Positions 1 through 11,259 of a stretch of DNA of 64,000 nucleotides are shown here, piece after piece; the stretch's first letter is position 1; every line of letters starts with the position of its first letter. The DNA is taken from the NCBI GenBank assembly GCA_007026445.1, contig VDMD01000042.1:124001-188000 (forward strand). Direction: 5' to 3'. This stretch comes from Schizophyllum amplum. Taxonomy: Eukaryota > Basidiomycota > Agaricomycetes > Agaricales > Schizophyllaceae. Below the pieces are notes generated by a model that saw only the letters and a program-made list of their open reading frames with translations, did no database searches and was not told the DNA's origin. A program made the position numbers and the translations under genes.

Positions 1-16
1 CAACGTTCGTTCCCTG

Positions 17-1562
17 ATGCTTGGAAAGCGAATGAAGGCGTTCCTCGACAACATGACCCTTCGTTTCTGCTCTACATCCGCCAAAGATGGCCCGCAGATC
101 ACGTACGCCTCCGTAGTGAAGGCAGCACCGAAACATGCACTGGTCGGCCACCTCTGTCGCCTCGATGCGCTTCAGGCGTTCGCTATCATACCCGACAGCG
201 ATCTGGAGCCTCTTGCAGGATTGCGTACGCATGCGGGCCCGGGGCTCGTCGAGCTGGAATTCTCTAAAGTGGGAGTCGAGAGCGAGCTCGAGCGCTGTGC
301 TGCCGCGTCGGCGCCCGGCTTCCCCGGACTGAAGATACTGCGCATACCCGACCCGCACGATCTCCCTTGCGCGACGAAGATTCTTGAGAACATGTCGACG
401 AAGCCGCTGAAGCTGCGAGAGCTGTCCATTACAGGCTGGCGATTCGACCACGCGAAGGCCGCTGTAGCTAGGAAGCTATACCGCACCATTCGCAACGCAT
501 GTGACGCCGCCATGCTCACTCACCTCGCCGTGGTGACGCATCTGTGGCATGGATATCGTGAAAAACCAAGCATGGTCGCGCGCGATTTCTTTGCCGATCT
601 TTTCGCATTTCCGAATATTACGCACGCCGAGATCACCTTCGCGTGCGAGAACGCGGATGTTGACGGTGCTTTGGACGCGGCGACGGTGGCGTGGCCGCGG
701 CTCGAAATGCTGCGTCTCGCTAACAGGGGCGACATGGTTGAAAATCCGAGCTATGAGCCGACATACGAGATGAGCTCCCTTGCAAGTCTGATTTGTTTGG
801 CGCAACGATGCCCTCGACTGTCGTCGCTTGCCCTCGAGCTCGACACATCGACGATCCCCCCTCCTATAGCGCCTGTGGAGACGCTTGAGCGGAAGATCAC
901 TATGGAAATCGGCTTCAGCTATTCGCTATATGACACTTATGCCGTCGGTTTGTTCTTGGCAAGCGTGTTTCCGTGGCCGACGCTGGTGATCGAGGATACC
1001 TACGGTGATGCGCGTGTGGAGGCGATCAATCTTGCGATAGAGTCCACAAAGCCTGCACCGACCAATCCCTTGACGACGAAGCAGGCCCACAGGAGAGCCA
1101 AACGCATACCCGCGTCGGCGGAGGTCCGAAAGAAGCTCACGGCGAGACATCAGACGGCCATAGCCAATGCGTCAGAGTCTGCCCCACGCACCCTCGCTTC
1201 CTCTGGCGAGATGTTCGAACCCATCGCAGACATGCCTGTGGCCATCGCAGTCGAGCCTGTAGTCGCCGCCGAGTCGTCGAAGGCGCGCACGAGCAAGCGT
1301 AAACGAGGCGCAGACTCTCTCGTCGCTCAGGAAGACGCCCGCCCTGCGAAGACGCGCAAGACCCCCTCAAAGACACGTAACACTCCGCAAAACACGCGAG
1401 GCAGTTGAAGCTGACAAGCCCCCTGCACGGACTCGCGCGGCGACTGGAAGGCTCAAGAACACCAGAGAGGTCAAGCGTACTACGACAGAGCCTACCCGGC
1501 GCTCTGAGCGCCTGAGGGCCAAGGCGTCAAAGGCTCTGAACGGTCAGGGCGGCAGGGATTAG
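17..1562 (+). CDS. Leucine-rich F-box-family-like protein, 5' end outside window, one frame break
   Basis: The reading frame is open from position 17 to a stop at 1408 and may begin upstream of the window. The first 370 residues alternate short hydrophobic strands with leucine-rich stretches (LKILRIP, LEMLRLA, LSSLALEL). This is the look of the C-terminal half of Agaricomycete F-box/LRR-like proteins; no F-box is visible in the part present. The tail is very basic (TSKRKRG, AKTRKTPSKTRNT) and probably nuclear. At about 1377-1404 the frame breaks: a +1 shifted frame continues the same Lys/Arg/Thr-rich composition (RTRAATGRLK, RRSERLRAKASK) to a TAG at 1560-1562. The only GT-AG pair that repairs the frame would be a 28-nt intron, which is implausibly short, so a single-base indel is more likely. 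Family assignment is tentative. Confidence 0.5.
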
Positions 1563-2313
1563 GGCCGCTATGGAACGGTACTACTGTACTATTCACTGGG
1601 TCGCACACACGCATTTCCTTTGACTTTCATAGGTAGTACAATCCAGCACCGTCTATTATATTGTATCTATCCTCAACTGTTTCCGTCTTCTCCCTGGTCT
1701 CTTGAGTTCATCCCTATCCTCTGAGGCCATAGATATGCATACTATCACGTATATAGCTTGATATGCAGCCGTTGGATAGGAAGAGATGCTCTACCTCGCC
1801 ACCTTCTCCCTGGTCCTTGAGTTCATCCCTATCCTCTGAGGCCATAGATATGCATACTATCCACGTATATAGCTTGATATGCAGCCGTTGGGGAAACTAA
1901 GGTCACAAGGCAGGCACCACGACAGAGAGTCACGACCGGTCCACGCAGGTTTCGATACTGACATGTAGATTCTACAAGCTGGTTGTGATGTCTTCCATTC
2001 GCGTGATGCGCAAGACCCTCCCAATACGAGTCATGCTCCTCTCTCACTTGAAGCACAGAGAAAGCTCGCTATTGGACCGAGTAACCAACCTGCATTCAGG
2101 ACTATCAGAACTGGCACGCTCCGATGGGCATGGCGCATCTATTGGTCCACCAATCTTCCGGACGACAGGCGTGACGCGAACGTACATTCCCGTTTCCGGC
2201 GCTAGACGGGGGTAGCTTCATGCATCCGAATTTCTTCGCCCGCGCCTCTCTTCCTCAACCACCATGACCACGCCTGAACAAGACATCCGATCGCTCGTGG
2301 ACGCTTCCGATAC
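1563..2313. other. Intergenic region
   Basis: No convincing gene here. It contains the 88-bp direct duplication listed separately and the presumed promoter and leader of the MYND gene. An ATG at 2264 in another frame opens only 36 codons that overlap the MYND start at 2314. It may be an upstream ORF, or the true N-terminus joined by an intron I could not place. Confidence 0.5.
1688..1891. repeat. Direct duplication, two ~88-bp copies
   Basis: Positions 1688-1775 and 1803-1891 are nearly identical, differing by a few single-base gaps. Both run from a TCTCCCTGG start through GAGGCCATAGATATGCATAC to GCAGCCGTTGG. They are separated by about 27 bp, consistent with a local tandem duplication. Confidence 0.9.
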
Positions 2314-4312
2314 ATGGACGAACAGCGACGCAGTGGACAAGTCCCTGCCAGCGCCCAAGTCCTCAAGGTCGTGAAGATCGTCCGTGATCGGAAGACTCTG
2401 CAGAATGTTCTTCGGACAGAGCCGCCTTTCACCCTACCCTACACCGCCTTCCTCGCGACTCCTGCCAATCTCGGGTACAGCAAAATCGTCTGCAGAGCCA
2501 TCTACTGTGTCGGTCGTCTGTGCGAGTACTCGATGGTTCTTGACAAACCTGCACTTTGCCCCTTCGACGTCGACTTCTTCATCACTATCTTCGCCTGGAT
2601 CGAGTACCTTCTTCCCATCCGGGACGACGTCGACCTCTCGCCTCTGGATGCAGAAACGCGGATCTTCCTCACTCTTCACTTCACTCCCGGCGCATTCACC
2701 TTCCTCGAAGCCTTCGCCTCGCATTCCACGCCCGAACGCGTGTACGATGTCGTCCTTGACAGCAGGCAGCGCGTGACGTCGATTGTCGTAAACACGTGGA
2801 TGCATTGGACGAAGACCTTCGACTGCGCTCGCGCTGTGGAAGACGGCGTCGTCGGTCAGACCAGCCAGAGCGTCATCTTCATGCCCCTCTATAATGCAGC
2901 CCTCATCAGGAACAACATCGCCCACGCCATATTCATCGCCGAAATTCTGCGAGCAGTCGACGGACATCCTCGCCGCTTCTTCCGCCGCTATGCTCAGTAC
3001 ATCCATTCCTTCAAGGCGTTCCCTGTCTTCGGCGAGGACCCCGATTTCATGCCTAGATTCCTAGTCGGAGCCGGCCAGCTTGCGCTTACGAAGGAGCTCG
3101 CCTTCGGCTATCTCCCGGACGAGGTGCTCGAGGCTATGATTGCGAGTCTGGATCACTATATCGAGAAGAAGTGCGCTGCTGTGTGGCGCGGCGCGTGGGA
3201 AGCCCTTTCAACCCTCTGCCTACACCGCGTGCACGCACTCCCTCAGTCCGTGGCGCATGGCTTGCTCCTCAGCCTGGCTCGCATGCGCCGGGAGGACCCG
3301 CGCGTCCACTCGCTTAAAGCGATAATGGATATGATTCCCGGGACTATCGAGTCCACGCGGACAGCTCGTGGATTCCACGAGACATATTCGCACTTCATGC
3401 GCACGCATGCGTCCTTTGCCTTCAATGCTAACGAGAAAGTTGTCATCGAGCTCTTTGAGAAGCGCTTTGAGCTCCTTCAAACCACCGACGAGGCCTGGGA
3501 GCTCGTCAATACGTGCTGCAATGCATCGGTGAGTGATAATAACCCGATGCGCGAGCATTCCGATAGCTAACTTAATGTCAGTGCCCGATGGGTGATACCG
3601 GAAGTGGACATCTGCGCTCATGTTTATGTGGCGAGGCACTCTACTGCTCTCGCGCGTGCCAGCGCCGGCATTGGCATGACGGGGGACACAGGAATGACTG
3701 TCCTGGTTCGAGTTTCGATAAATACGGTACGTCCCATCCGACGAGTTTCTCCGTGTGTGCGCCGCGCCCCTCTGGACCAAAGCGCTGACTCGCGCTCTTG
3801 CAGGGACGATCACCTCTCGCGAGCTAAATCGCGTGCTGACCGAAGCCCGGAGCAACATTGAGCTGCATTACCCCCACATTCTCGCGGAGCGCGCTTCGGA
3901 TCCGAACGCGCCCATCCATCTTACCATGGATATCCGCGAGGATAAGGAGAACCACGTGCTCAAGATTGAGCCAGGTATCCCTGACGGCGTAGCGAATACC
4001 ACCGTCGTCGTGGACTTTCTCTTTCGGCAGTATGGCGGGGAGCATGCGCGACGGTTCTACTTCGTCCCCGAGGGATGGGCTGGGCGTGTCCGCATGCCAT
4101 ATCGTCTGTTGACGGAAACATTTTTCCGTGAGTAGGCGCTTTTTCGTGAGTGGGCGGCGCTGCGTGCACTGATGCCACCAGCGTTCGGAGAGTCTGATTG
4201 CCCTGCTGACTTCGCTTTCTTCGTACTAGGTACCGACTTCCCGAATGCACCTCCGTTGCTTCCAGGACTGACTAAGCGAGAGCGCCTTTTCGGAAGGGAG
4301 ACGACGAATTGA
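2314..4312 (+). CDS. MYND zinc-finger protein (complete copy)
   Basis: Four exons: 2314-3528, 3582-3726, 3804-4127 and 4230-4312, giving 588 aa with all splice phases closing. The first ~400 residues are a helical, armadillo-like region without a named domain. A MYND finger spans the exon 1/2 junction: Cys pairs in NTCC and SC, then [15 protein letters not shown] and HRNDC give the Cys/His pattern of this protein-interaction zinc fold. A conserved C-terminal domain of about 130 residues follows. The last exon (TDFPNAPP...RLFGRE) matters because its decayed copies sit upstream of two F-box genes elsewhere in the window. An intron start GTGAGTAGG at 4128 hides a false stop at 4133. It resembles the MYND gene at 36.8-38.8 kb. 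The start codon is uncertain (see the upstream ATG at 2264). Confidence 0.8.
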
Positions 4313-4401
4313 TGTGAGCGCTGCGGTCTGTATCTCAGTGCGCCCTTAGTTGTTACAGCCTTGCCTCTTTCTCGTTTACTCGTGTATCGCGCCCCTGGTT
4401 T

Positions 4402-4815
4402 ATGCAATTGTCTGTTCAGCGATCTGGTGTATATATGCTCGAAAGCTGCTCGCTGGAGGATCTTTCAATCGGAGGGACTGCGGATACGCTAGAGCGATGT
4501 CTCGAGAAAACGGAAGGCCTGCCACGCGCGCTTCGAGTCAGGGACAACGGATGCGACGCGACCATTGCCCCGCGAGTGGCTGCGATACTGAGGCTGCTCA
4601 TATGCGAGGAGGTCAAGGCGCCGGTCCTCCCGGAGCTTAAAGTGTTTTCTTTAAACTTCCGTGACGCCGACGTGCCATTCATTGATTTGGAGATTAAATC
4701 ACCGCTGTCGCTGTTGAGGTGGTCGCGTCGGGAATTGCGCGTATGTGCAGGACGTGTTGTGGCGGCGTTGGAGAACTTCCAGACGAACGTGGACGACTCG
4801 GATACTATGTGGTAG
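4402..4815 (+). pseudogene. 3' fragment of F-box/LRR family gene
   Basis: This 137-codon frame matches only the last ~120 residues of the F-box proteins at 22.1 and 39.0 kb. The shared stretch includes TLERCLE, LLICEE, VLPEL, the SLLRWSRRE block and the RVCAGRVVAALE signature, ending NVDDSDTMW. No F-box, coiled coil or start region is present upstream, so this is a truncated remnant. It lies 90 bp after the MYND gene in the same orientation, the same MYND-then-F-box order seen around 34.4-36.6 kb and (inverted) 20.1-17.9 kb. Confidence 0.8.
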
Positions 4816-5196
4816 GCTTGTCTTACGGACTGATTGAAGGCTTCTCCCCAATAAGCGAGTACAAACAACGCACCCGTATTATAGTCCAGGTGGTACTCAA
4901 CTACGCTCATACACTCAATGGTAAACCATCGACGCTCCATTCTAATATGCAGGCACCGAAGAACAAGAGGATAGCATCCCAAAGGCGCACACATCCTGTC
5001 TGCCGAATAGTCCTCAGCAACACTCCTTGGGCGCAAATAGTTATTCAATAAGTCATATCATCGATGAAGGCTGAAAATCAACAGCTTCGACGCATCTCAT
5101 AGCTTGCTCTCACAGCTCACCAACGCGTTGCCCGCTGTCACCCTCCGTTTCGAAACTCACTCCCGCTTCTCCATCTTCACTCCCATGTCTCTAGAC
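4816..5196. other. Intergenic region
   Basis: About 380 bp between the F-box fragment and the end of the SLC41-like gene. No gene, repeat or recognisable site was seen. Confidence 0.5.
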
Positions 5197-7110
5197 TCAC
5201 TCTCGCGTCTCCACCTTCACCCCGAGCAGACTCACGACCTCGAAGCACAGCACGAGCAAAAGCTGCCCGACGAGGTCCATCAGGGACGAGTGCAGCGGCA
5301 ACGCGTTCATATCCGGATCCATGCCGCGCGCCCAGAGGAAGGAGGTGAGGTGGTAGGCGAGGACGAGGGATATGCAAACCTGGTGGACGTGTCAGTGTAG
5401 TCGACGAGGAAAGCGGAGGTCCGCCCAGTTTAGGAAAGCGGAGGTCCGCCCAGTTTAGGAAAGAGATGGTCCGCTCAGGTGAGGAGAGATGAAGTTCACT
5501 CACCGCCGCGCAAAAGAACAGTATCGAGGAGCCCACGAACAACAGTGGTAGTTGCAACCACCCCAGCCCGCGCACCACTGCGAGGAAGACAAGCTCCACC
5601 GGCAGCGTGATGAGCAGCAGTGTCATCGCCACCGTCCTTGCGGGCGGACCCGCCGCCTTCTCCTCGTACCCGCGCCCCTCAGCTGCCGCGTGCAACTGCG
5701 TCGACAGCCGACTCGTAAAGATCGCCCCGACGCTCCCTGGAAGCCCACTGATGACAACCGCCAGCACCGCAAAGTCTTCGTACCGGCTCACAAACAAGTC
5801 GAGCACTATACCCGTCGCGCTGCTGATGATCATTGCGCCAAACAGCGGGCCCCAGCCCTGCGAGAGCAGCGGCGCCGCATGCGGGTTCTGCCGCACCACG
5901 GCGGTGAGGCAGCCGAGAGCGCAGGCGACGACGGCAAGGAAAACGAGCAGCGGGACGACGGGCACGCCGAATATAAGCGGGGCGGTGAGGAAGGGGAGCA
6001 GGGCGGCGGAGACGAGGCCGATGAGGATGAGGGTGACGAGGTCGCCGAGGCAGGAGGCGACGGGAGGCGCGATGTTGTCCGGGTCGAGGGCGAGGCGGCG
6101 GCAGAGGACGACGAGGGCGGACATGAAGGAGCCGAGGATGGCGGCGGAGAGGGCGGCGGAGCAGGTGGCGGTGGCGGCAACGAGGATGAAGCTGGCAGGG
6201 AGGTTAGATGCGAAGTAGGGATGGTGCGAGACGTACGTGGGGAGCCCGGATTTTCGTTCTGCGGTCTTGGCGCCCGCGGGCAGCGGCCTGCGCGCCCCAA
6301 GCAGTGATCGGGCTGCGAGCATAGAGAGTGCTCGTCCCGTCTCTCCTGCCGCGTCCCCCGCGTCCTTCGGCACGATCATGCCCAGCACCAGCGAGAGGCA
6401 CGCGGCCACGAACGACACCACCGCGGCCTGCACCTGCAGCAGCGCGAGGTTGCCGATGATCATGCTGCGGCGCGTTGGCGGGTCGTCGAGGAGGCCGGTG
6501 TTCGCGGCGGTGCCGAGGCGCGCGGAGAGGTTCATCTCGAGGTTGCCCTTGAGGTTGAGGACGACGGGGATGATCATGATGAGCTGGTCGGCGCGTTGCA
6601 TGGCGGGCCAGCGGGAGACGCGGTCGAGGAGCTCGCCGGTGAAGAGCAGGCCGACGGTGGTGAACATGAGGGTGGGGGCGGCCTGGTGGAACGTGAGGGT
6701 CGGCAGGTGGGGAGGGGATGCGCGACGAACCTCGATACGATGCCTTTGATTTGGGGCCATAGGCCGGGGGACCGGGATATTCTCTCGGGACCGCGTGTGC
6801 GCTGGTGCGCGCCAAGGAATGGGGATGAGGCGCTCTCGCCTACGTAGGGATCGTCGTCGTCGTCGTTGTCGCTATCGCTTGTTCGTCGACTGCGCTCGTT
6901 GGTTCGATCGTCCTCCTCGCTCTTATGCGGGGCGTGCAGCGGCGCCATCTCAAGATCCTCTTGGTTGCCTCCGACATAGACATCTTCCTGGTCCTTATGG
7001 TGACCGTTCATGGCGTCCGGCTGCGTGTAAGGCATGAGCAGGCGCGGCGAAGACGGCGCGCCACGTACATGCGCTTCTGTTCCCGCGCGAGGAATTGAAG
7101 GGTACCTCAA
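5197..7110 (-). CDS. SLC41/MgtE-like divalent cation (Mg2+) transporter
   Basis: Exons on the minus strand: 7110-6739, 6682-5504 and 5379-5197. A likely extra in-frame 45-nt intron lies at 6236-6192. The product is about 562-577 aa. The N-terminus is hydrophilic and acidic (SDNDDDDDPYVGE), typical of the cytosolic head. The membrane part has the family signature VVLNLKGNLEMNL followed by TAANTG, a second half-repeat with ISGLPGSVGAIFTSRLST, and about ten hydrophobic segments. SLC41 members move Mg2+ across plasma or organelle membranes. The real C-terminus (VCISLVLAYHLTSF...WARGMDPD) lies after the 124-nt intron 5503-5380; reading straight through gives a spurious Pro/Arg-rich tail ending near 5177. 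Start at 7110 or at the internal Met at 7035. Substrate is inferred from family. Confidence 0.88.
5408..5480. repeat. 25-bp tandem repeat inside SLC41-like intron
   Basis: Two exact 25-bp units (GGAAAGCGGAGGTCCGCCCA plus GTTTA) and a diverged partial third unit lie within the last intron of the transporter gene and explain its 124-nt length. Confidence 0.85.
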
Positions 7111-7579
7111 TGGAGGGACGGTCTCGGGACAGTTAAATGAGGTTCGCCTCAGTTGTCCAGGCTGATGGCGTTGTCTGGCGCCCGCGGAGGATGGTGGTCG
7201 GGGTCAGGATTCTATACAGCCTTGACTTGATGATCGACGGTCGACCGACGGCTATTCGGACCGGTACGCCGCCTTCCACCTGTCGGTGCCACCGTGAGCG
7301 CTGAGGGCCAGCTACTACTAGAAGGGGCCGACGTCTTCTGATTCTCTTGTCCTACTGTTATTGTGTACCATGTTCTGTTAAACATGGCGTTATTGGATGC
7401 GAATCAGCACATTGCGTTGCGCAACGCGTGGAGGAACACTATTACCGTGTCGCGATAATACTAGTCAAGAGTCCTCGTTGGATGGTTCATACATTGTCAA
7501 ATCTCAGATGTGAATCAACTCCTCAGTATACTGCATGAACAAACGAGATACACGACATCCAGCAGGCATAATTACATGA
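7111..7579. other. Intergenic region
   Basis: Between the transporter's 5' end and the 3' end of the RPA34-like gene (both on the minus strand). It should hold the transporter promoter. No gene was recognised. Confidence 0.45.
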
Positions 7580-8550
7580 TCACAGGACCCTCTTCTTCTT
7601 CGCCTTCTTGGGAGTGCTCTCCTCGTCGGCTTCGACCTTCCGCTTATGCGCCTTCGCTGTCGTCTCGCCCTCCTCCTTCCGCTTCTTCTCCTTCTTCTCC
7701 TTCTTCTTCTTCTTGCCATCCTCGTAAGCGACGGCGGGCTCCTCCGCATCGGCTCGTCCATGGCCACGTCCTCGTCAATATCGCCAGTAGCCATAAGGGA
7801 GCCGTACGGCATGAACTTGTGCGTCAGCATGTCTTCCGGATATGACTGCCGTGGCGGATTTTGGAGGGGGATGGTGGACGGCGGTGCGGTTGGCTGTAAT
7901 TCGCGGGCGGAGAGAACGATGTGTCGGGCGATGGGTTTGGGGGCTGGGAAGGGAGCGTGAGTGGAGCGAACGACGAGCGTCGAGGAACAAAGGTCAACGC
8001 ACCGAGATAAAGATCCCCTTCTTCTTCTTCCTGGGGAGTAGGCAGGAGAGCGCGCGATCTCCTCGCCGCCGGCAGGTGTCGCCGCCGCGGCCTCCGGGTC
8101 CGCGTTCTCCTCCTCAGCGGCATCGCCCACAGACCAATATCGTACGTTGTGTGCTTGCGGGCGAGGGAGCCCACTTTAGAGGTACGAGAGGATGTGGATA
8201 AGGACTTTGCGTCCAGCACAGCGCCCTCAAGATGCTTGGCTTTGACCTGCACGTACGTGAGCCCCAGACCAGCGCACGATCGAACACACGCACCCCTTCC
8301 GGGACTCTTATAAGCCAGACCTCAGCGTCCTCATCCGCATGCACGGCATCCCAGTCAAAATGCCCAACGCTGACGGTCGTGTTGTCGATCGCGACTGCGC
8401 CAGCTGGCGGTTCGAACGCCCAGTGGGGATCGTCGCCCTCATTCCTGGGTTCCCCGCCCTCTGTTTGCCCTTACCCTTCGACTTCTGGGTGATGGGCTCT
8501 GGAGTGGAGGACCGTGAGGAGCTGGCCGAGGACTCTCCAGAGGAAGACAT
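7580..8550 (-). CDS. RPA34: RNA polymerase I subunit RPA34 (A34.5)-like, frame interrupted
   Basis: Order and composition match fungal RPA34/A34.5, the Pol I subunit that pairs with A49. A Ser/Lys-rich N-terminus is followed by AEVWLIRVPEG, then VKAKHLEGA, then GDLYL spliced to APKPIARHIVLSA, then LTHKFMPYGS. A Lys-rich tail (GKKKKKEKKEKKRKEE) ends PKKAKKKRVL. Clear introns are 8293-8247 and 8002-7944. The coding text does not stay in one frame. Shifts occur near 8455, around 8135 and 8070 (an acidic stretch WSVGDAAEEE reads in another frame) and near 7748 (between DEP and the Lys-rich tail). Each is repaired by adding or dropping about one base, often in a homopolymer. This is either uncorrected sequence error or recent decay; a Pol I subunit is normally single-copy. 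Confidence 0.75.
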
Positions 8551-8788
8551 GGCGGGCGCCGGGACAATGGAAGCAAGGAATACAATGGGCACGATTTTTG
8601 GACGCGATCGACCGCGGGCCGAGTTTTGTGGCGCTGGTTTCGGATCGGGTAATCGCCTCGCGCGCGATCACATGATGGTTCGGCGCTTATTTCGTCAAAG
8701 ACGAACTTGACTTGGACCACCACTCGCCTGGGCACTGCCTCGTCCTGTATTTGAACAGGCCATTATACCCCCGATACCAGCAAACGGT

Positions 8789-9775
8789 ATGAGCGCCATT
8801 ACACGCTGCCCCATCTGTTTCCAATGCAAGGATATCTCGAAGTTTCTCTTTCATCGTTGTGGTGCGTTGAGTGGCTAGTTTTTTCCGAGAGTTCGCGGCG
8901 GGATTTCCAAAGAGGAAGAAGTGCTGACGCTCTACCTTGCAGGACATGGTATGTGTACCGAGTGCACCCAGCAAGATGAGAAGCGCCCGGACTGCGCTAT
9001 TTGCCGTGAACGCAAGCAACATCCCCCTCACCATATATTCGTCAAGTTCGAAGACCCCGACGCCTCCCAGTCCGTAGACGTCTCCCAGCTTTCGGATGCG
9101 ATTGATACCCGAGGCGACGTTCTTACCTCGTACTCCCTTGCGCATGTCGGCCGGCGCATCCAGGACGCTGCGAACGGGGCGGGTGGAACGACCGACGCTG
9201 GTGAGTGTATACTCCACGTTGGGGGCGAGGTGTTTGCTGACACTTTGGCAGGCCCGCTGAGGGAAGCGTGCGACCGATGGCCACTCGTCTTCCGGTCATG
9301 CAAGACCTGGAAGCGGCGCAAGAGATGGCTGCGCGGCTCGAGGCGCGCAATTGTGAATTGGAAGTCGCATTGGCTACCGAGCGTGCGGCGCGTCAAGTGC
9401 ATCAGCAGAAGCTCGCCGGCTAGAACAGCGGACACTGTCCATGCTCGAACAGGCCGCGCGGCAGAGCAGCGGGCAGCGCAGTATCAGGTCGCATTCGAGG
9501 ATTCGAGGCACGAAGTGGAGCAGGCGAGGGCGAAGAACGATCGGCTGGTGCGCCGGATCGAGAAGCTTGAGGAGGAAACACGCGAGCAGGCCAAAGGCAT
9601 GCGGGCGAAGGACAGCGAGCTCGTCGCTATGGGGTCCGAGGTATGGTGTCCCGTCCGTGCCACCAGATTGGCGCTTGCTGAGTGGCGTACAGCTTAGCTT
9701 GACGAAGAAGAAGATGCGCGGCATGACGCGCCAGAGCAAGAAGCAAAGCAGCAGCTCGAAGGCCGACGAAGATAA
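8789..9775 (+). CDS. RING-finger plus coiled-coil protein (probable E3 ligase), frame interrupted
   Basis: Exon 1 (8789-8861) encodes MSAITRCPICFQC...FHRCG and exon 2 (8943-9200) continues HGMCTEC...CAICRER. Spliced, this is a complete C3HC4 RING. The intron (8862-8942) splits the Gly before the zinc-binding His. Exon 3 starts at 9252 and encodes a long charged coiled coil. It reads in three successive frames: QDLEAAQEMAARLEA from 9277, then LEQRTLSMLEQAARQ, then QRAAQYQVAFEDSRHEVE. Single missing bases near 9275, 9420 and 9470 would restore one frame. A last intron (about 9642-9697) joins MGSE to an acidic end, LDEEEDARHDAPEQEAK, with a stop at 9773-9775. RING plus coiled coil is common in fungal E3 ligases; the substrate is unknown. 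Confidence 0.7.
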
Positions 9776-9932
9776 CTCCTTGGTCGTTTTGTGAAGCGTG
9801 ACGATGTGGGCTTCTATGAACGTTCTGTACGTGTTCCCGCTGCGAATGTACTAGCCTCTGAACTATCAGACAGGTTGACCGCATGCCTTCGACGATCACC
9901 ACCGTATTTATCGCTTATCTTATGTCCTGCTC

Positions 9933-11259
9933 CTACGAAAACTCGGACGCCGCATTGGATAAAACAAGTTGGATTTGCACATGACGGTAACGTGCCGTGC
10001 ATAGGATACAGATGGACATTGACCAGTACGTCCTGTCACCATTTTCCCAGTCCTCCCACACGCACTCCTGCCCGACCTCTTCTTCGATCATCAGCCGCGG
10101 CACCCAGGTCTTCGGGAAGTAATCCAACGCTACGAGCCGTATATAGCAAAAGTGGATGCGGTCCAGCGGCCAGGCGCGGAGGTGAGGCGGTATGATACCC
10201 TCGCGAAATGGATACGCCTACAAGTCGTCAGACTTCCCCTGGCTCATAGTACGTGTCAATTTCGCACGAATCGCCGTACTTACATGTTTGCCCCGCTTTC
10301 CATTGATCAGGAATTCATGGATCTCGTGAGAGACGTGTTTGGCCAGATACGTGCGCGTCAAGGGCGCACCAGCCGCGTCGTGGACTCGCAGTGTATGTCG
10401 CGTATCGCATAGGCGCGGAATCTGATGATGTTGCTAAGTCTTTTCGGAGTCCCAAACGAGGGGCTTACGACGTACGTCAATTTCAATCTTCGTCTGCACC
10501 CAGCGGCAGTCGGCGAAAATGGCGTCCTCGGCGCCGTCGAGGACGGCATCCCCGGTCAGAAGGTCCCATAACCGCGGTGGCGTGCCGCCAGAGGTGAACA
10601 TGATCGTCTTGCATGGTGGAATCTGGAAGCGCAGACGCCGGGGGAGGGGGACGTTGTGTATGACGCCTGAGGACGGGGCGATGCGGAAGTAGGGGTTGGG
10701 CATTATCACTATGGGATCGTCGTCCTCCGCGGAGTGGAGGGTGACGGGGGAGACGCGTACGCCGGCTGCGAGTCTTGCGTGGCGCAGGTCGGGGGATAGT
10801 GGTAGGGAGGGGAGAGGTGCGTCGCGATGTGTTGGTACCCGGGAGAGTAGGAGGCCGTGTCCATGATTGTGTTTTGCGCAGGGAAAGGGGAGGCGATGGG
10901 GGCTGGAGGCCTTGCTCGGCTATGTCTGTAGCGCTGGGGTCATGCATCGTTGGAGGTTCTTGCGCTGATTGTGTTTGCAGGTATCCTTCAGGCGCATGCT
11001 GAAGTGGATCCGAGGCCGTCTGGGGCTCGGCCAGCAGCTCCTCGAGCAGCAGAGCAAGTGTGGCGTCGTCGAGAGGAAGTGTGGCGCAGTCTTCGGGAAC
11101 GTCGACGTTGGTGAACGCGGCGTCTGCCATGCCGGAGAGGTATGTGTCCGATCCATAGGAGCTCATATCCTGTTCCAAAAGCGTCGTGCTTATATCAGAT
11201 ACAGCAGTGAGCGCTACGTGCGGGCCACGCACCGTGCTGTCAAAGTCCCTCTGTTCCAA
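9933..11259 (-). CDS. Multi-exon hypothetical protein
   Basis: I do not recognise this family. The minus strand has several stretches of good coding text joined by plausible introns. The N-terminus is acidic (DDATLALLLEELLAE) and begins at Met 11259 or 11166. A Pro/Ser-rich middle follows, then a globular part with IVIMPNPYFRI, IHNVPLPRRLRF, TSGGTPPRLWDLL and AIFADCRWVQTKIEI. After a GTACGT donor comes GAPLTRTYLAKHVS...FLINGKRGKH. After another intron comes PFREGIIPPHLRAWPLDR and DYFPKTWVPRLMIEEE. The stop is taken at 9933. The join between the N-terminal frame and the IVIMPNP frame (10720-10900) is unresolved and may include a frame break. Exon limits are approximate. Confidence 0.5.

Noticed and set aside
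5177..5503. Read-through C-terminus of the SLC41-like frame ending near 5177
   Set aside because: A GTGAGT donor at 5503 and CAG acceptor at 5382-5380 join to a hydrophobic text that completes the family's last membrane segments; the read-through tail is intron and off-frame sequence.
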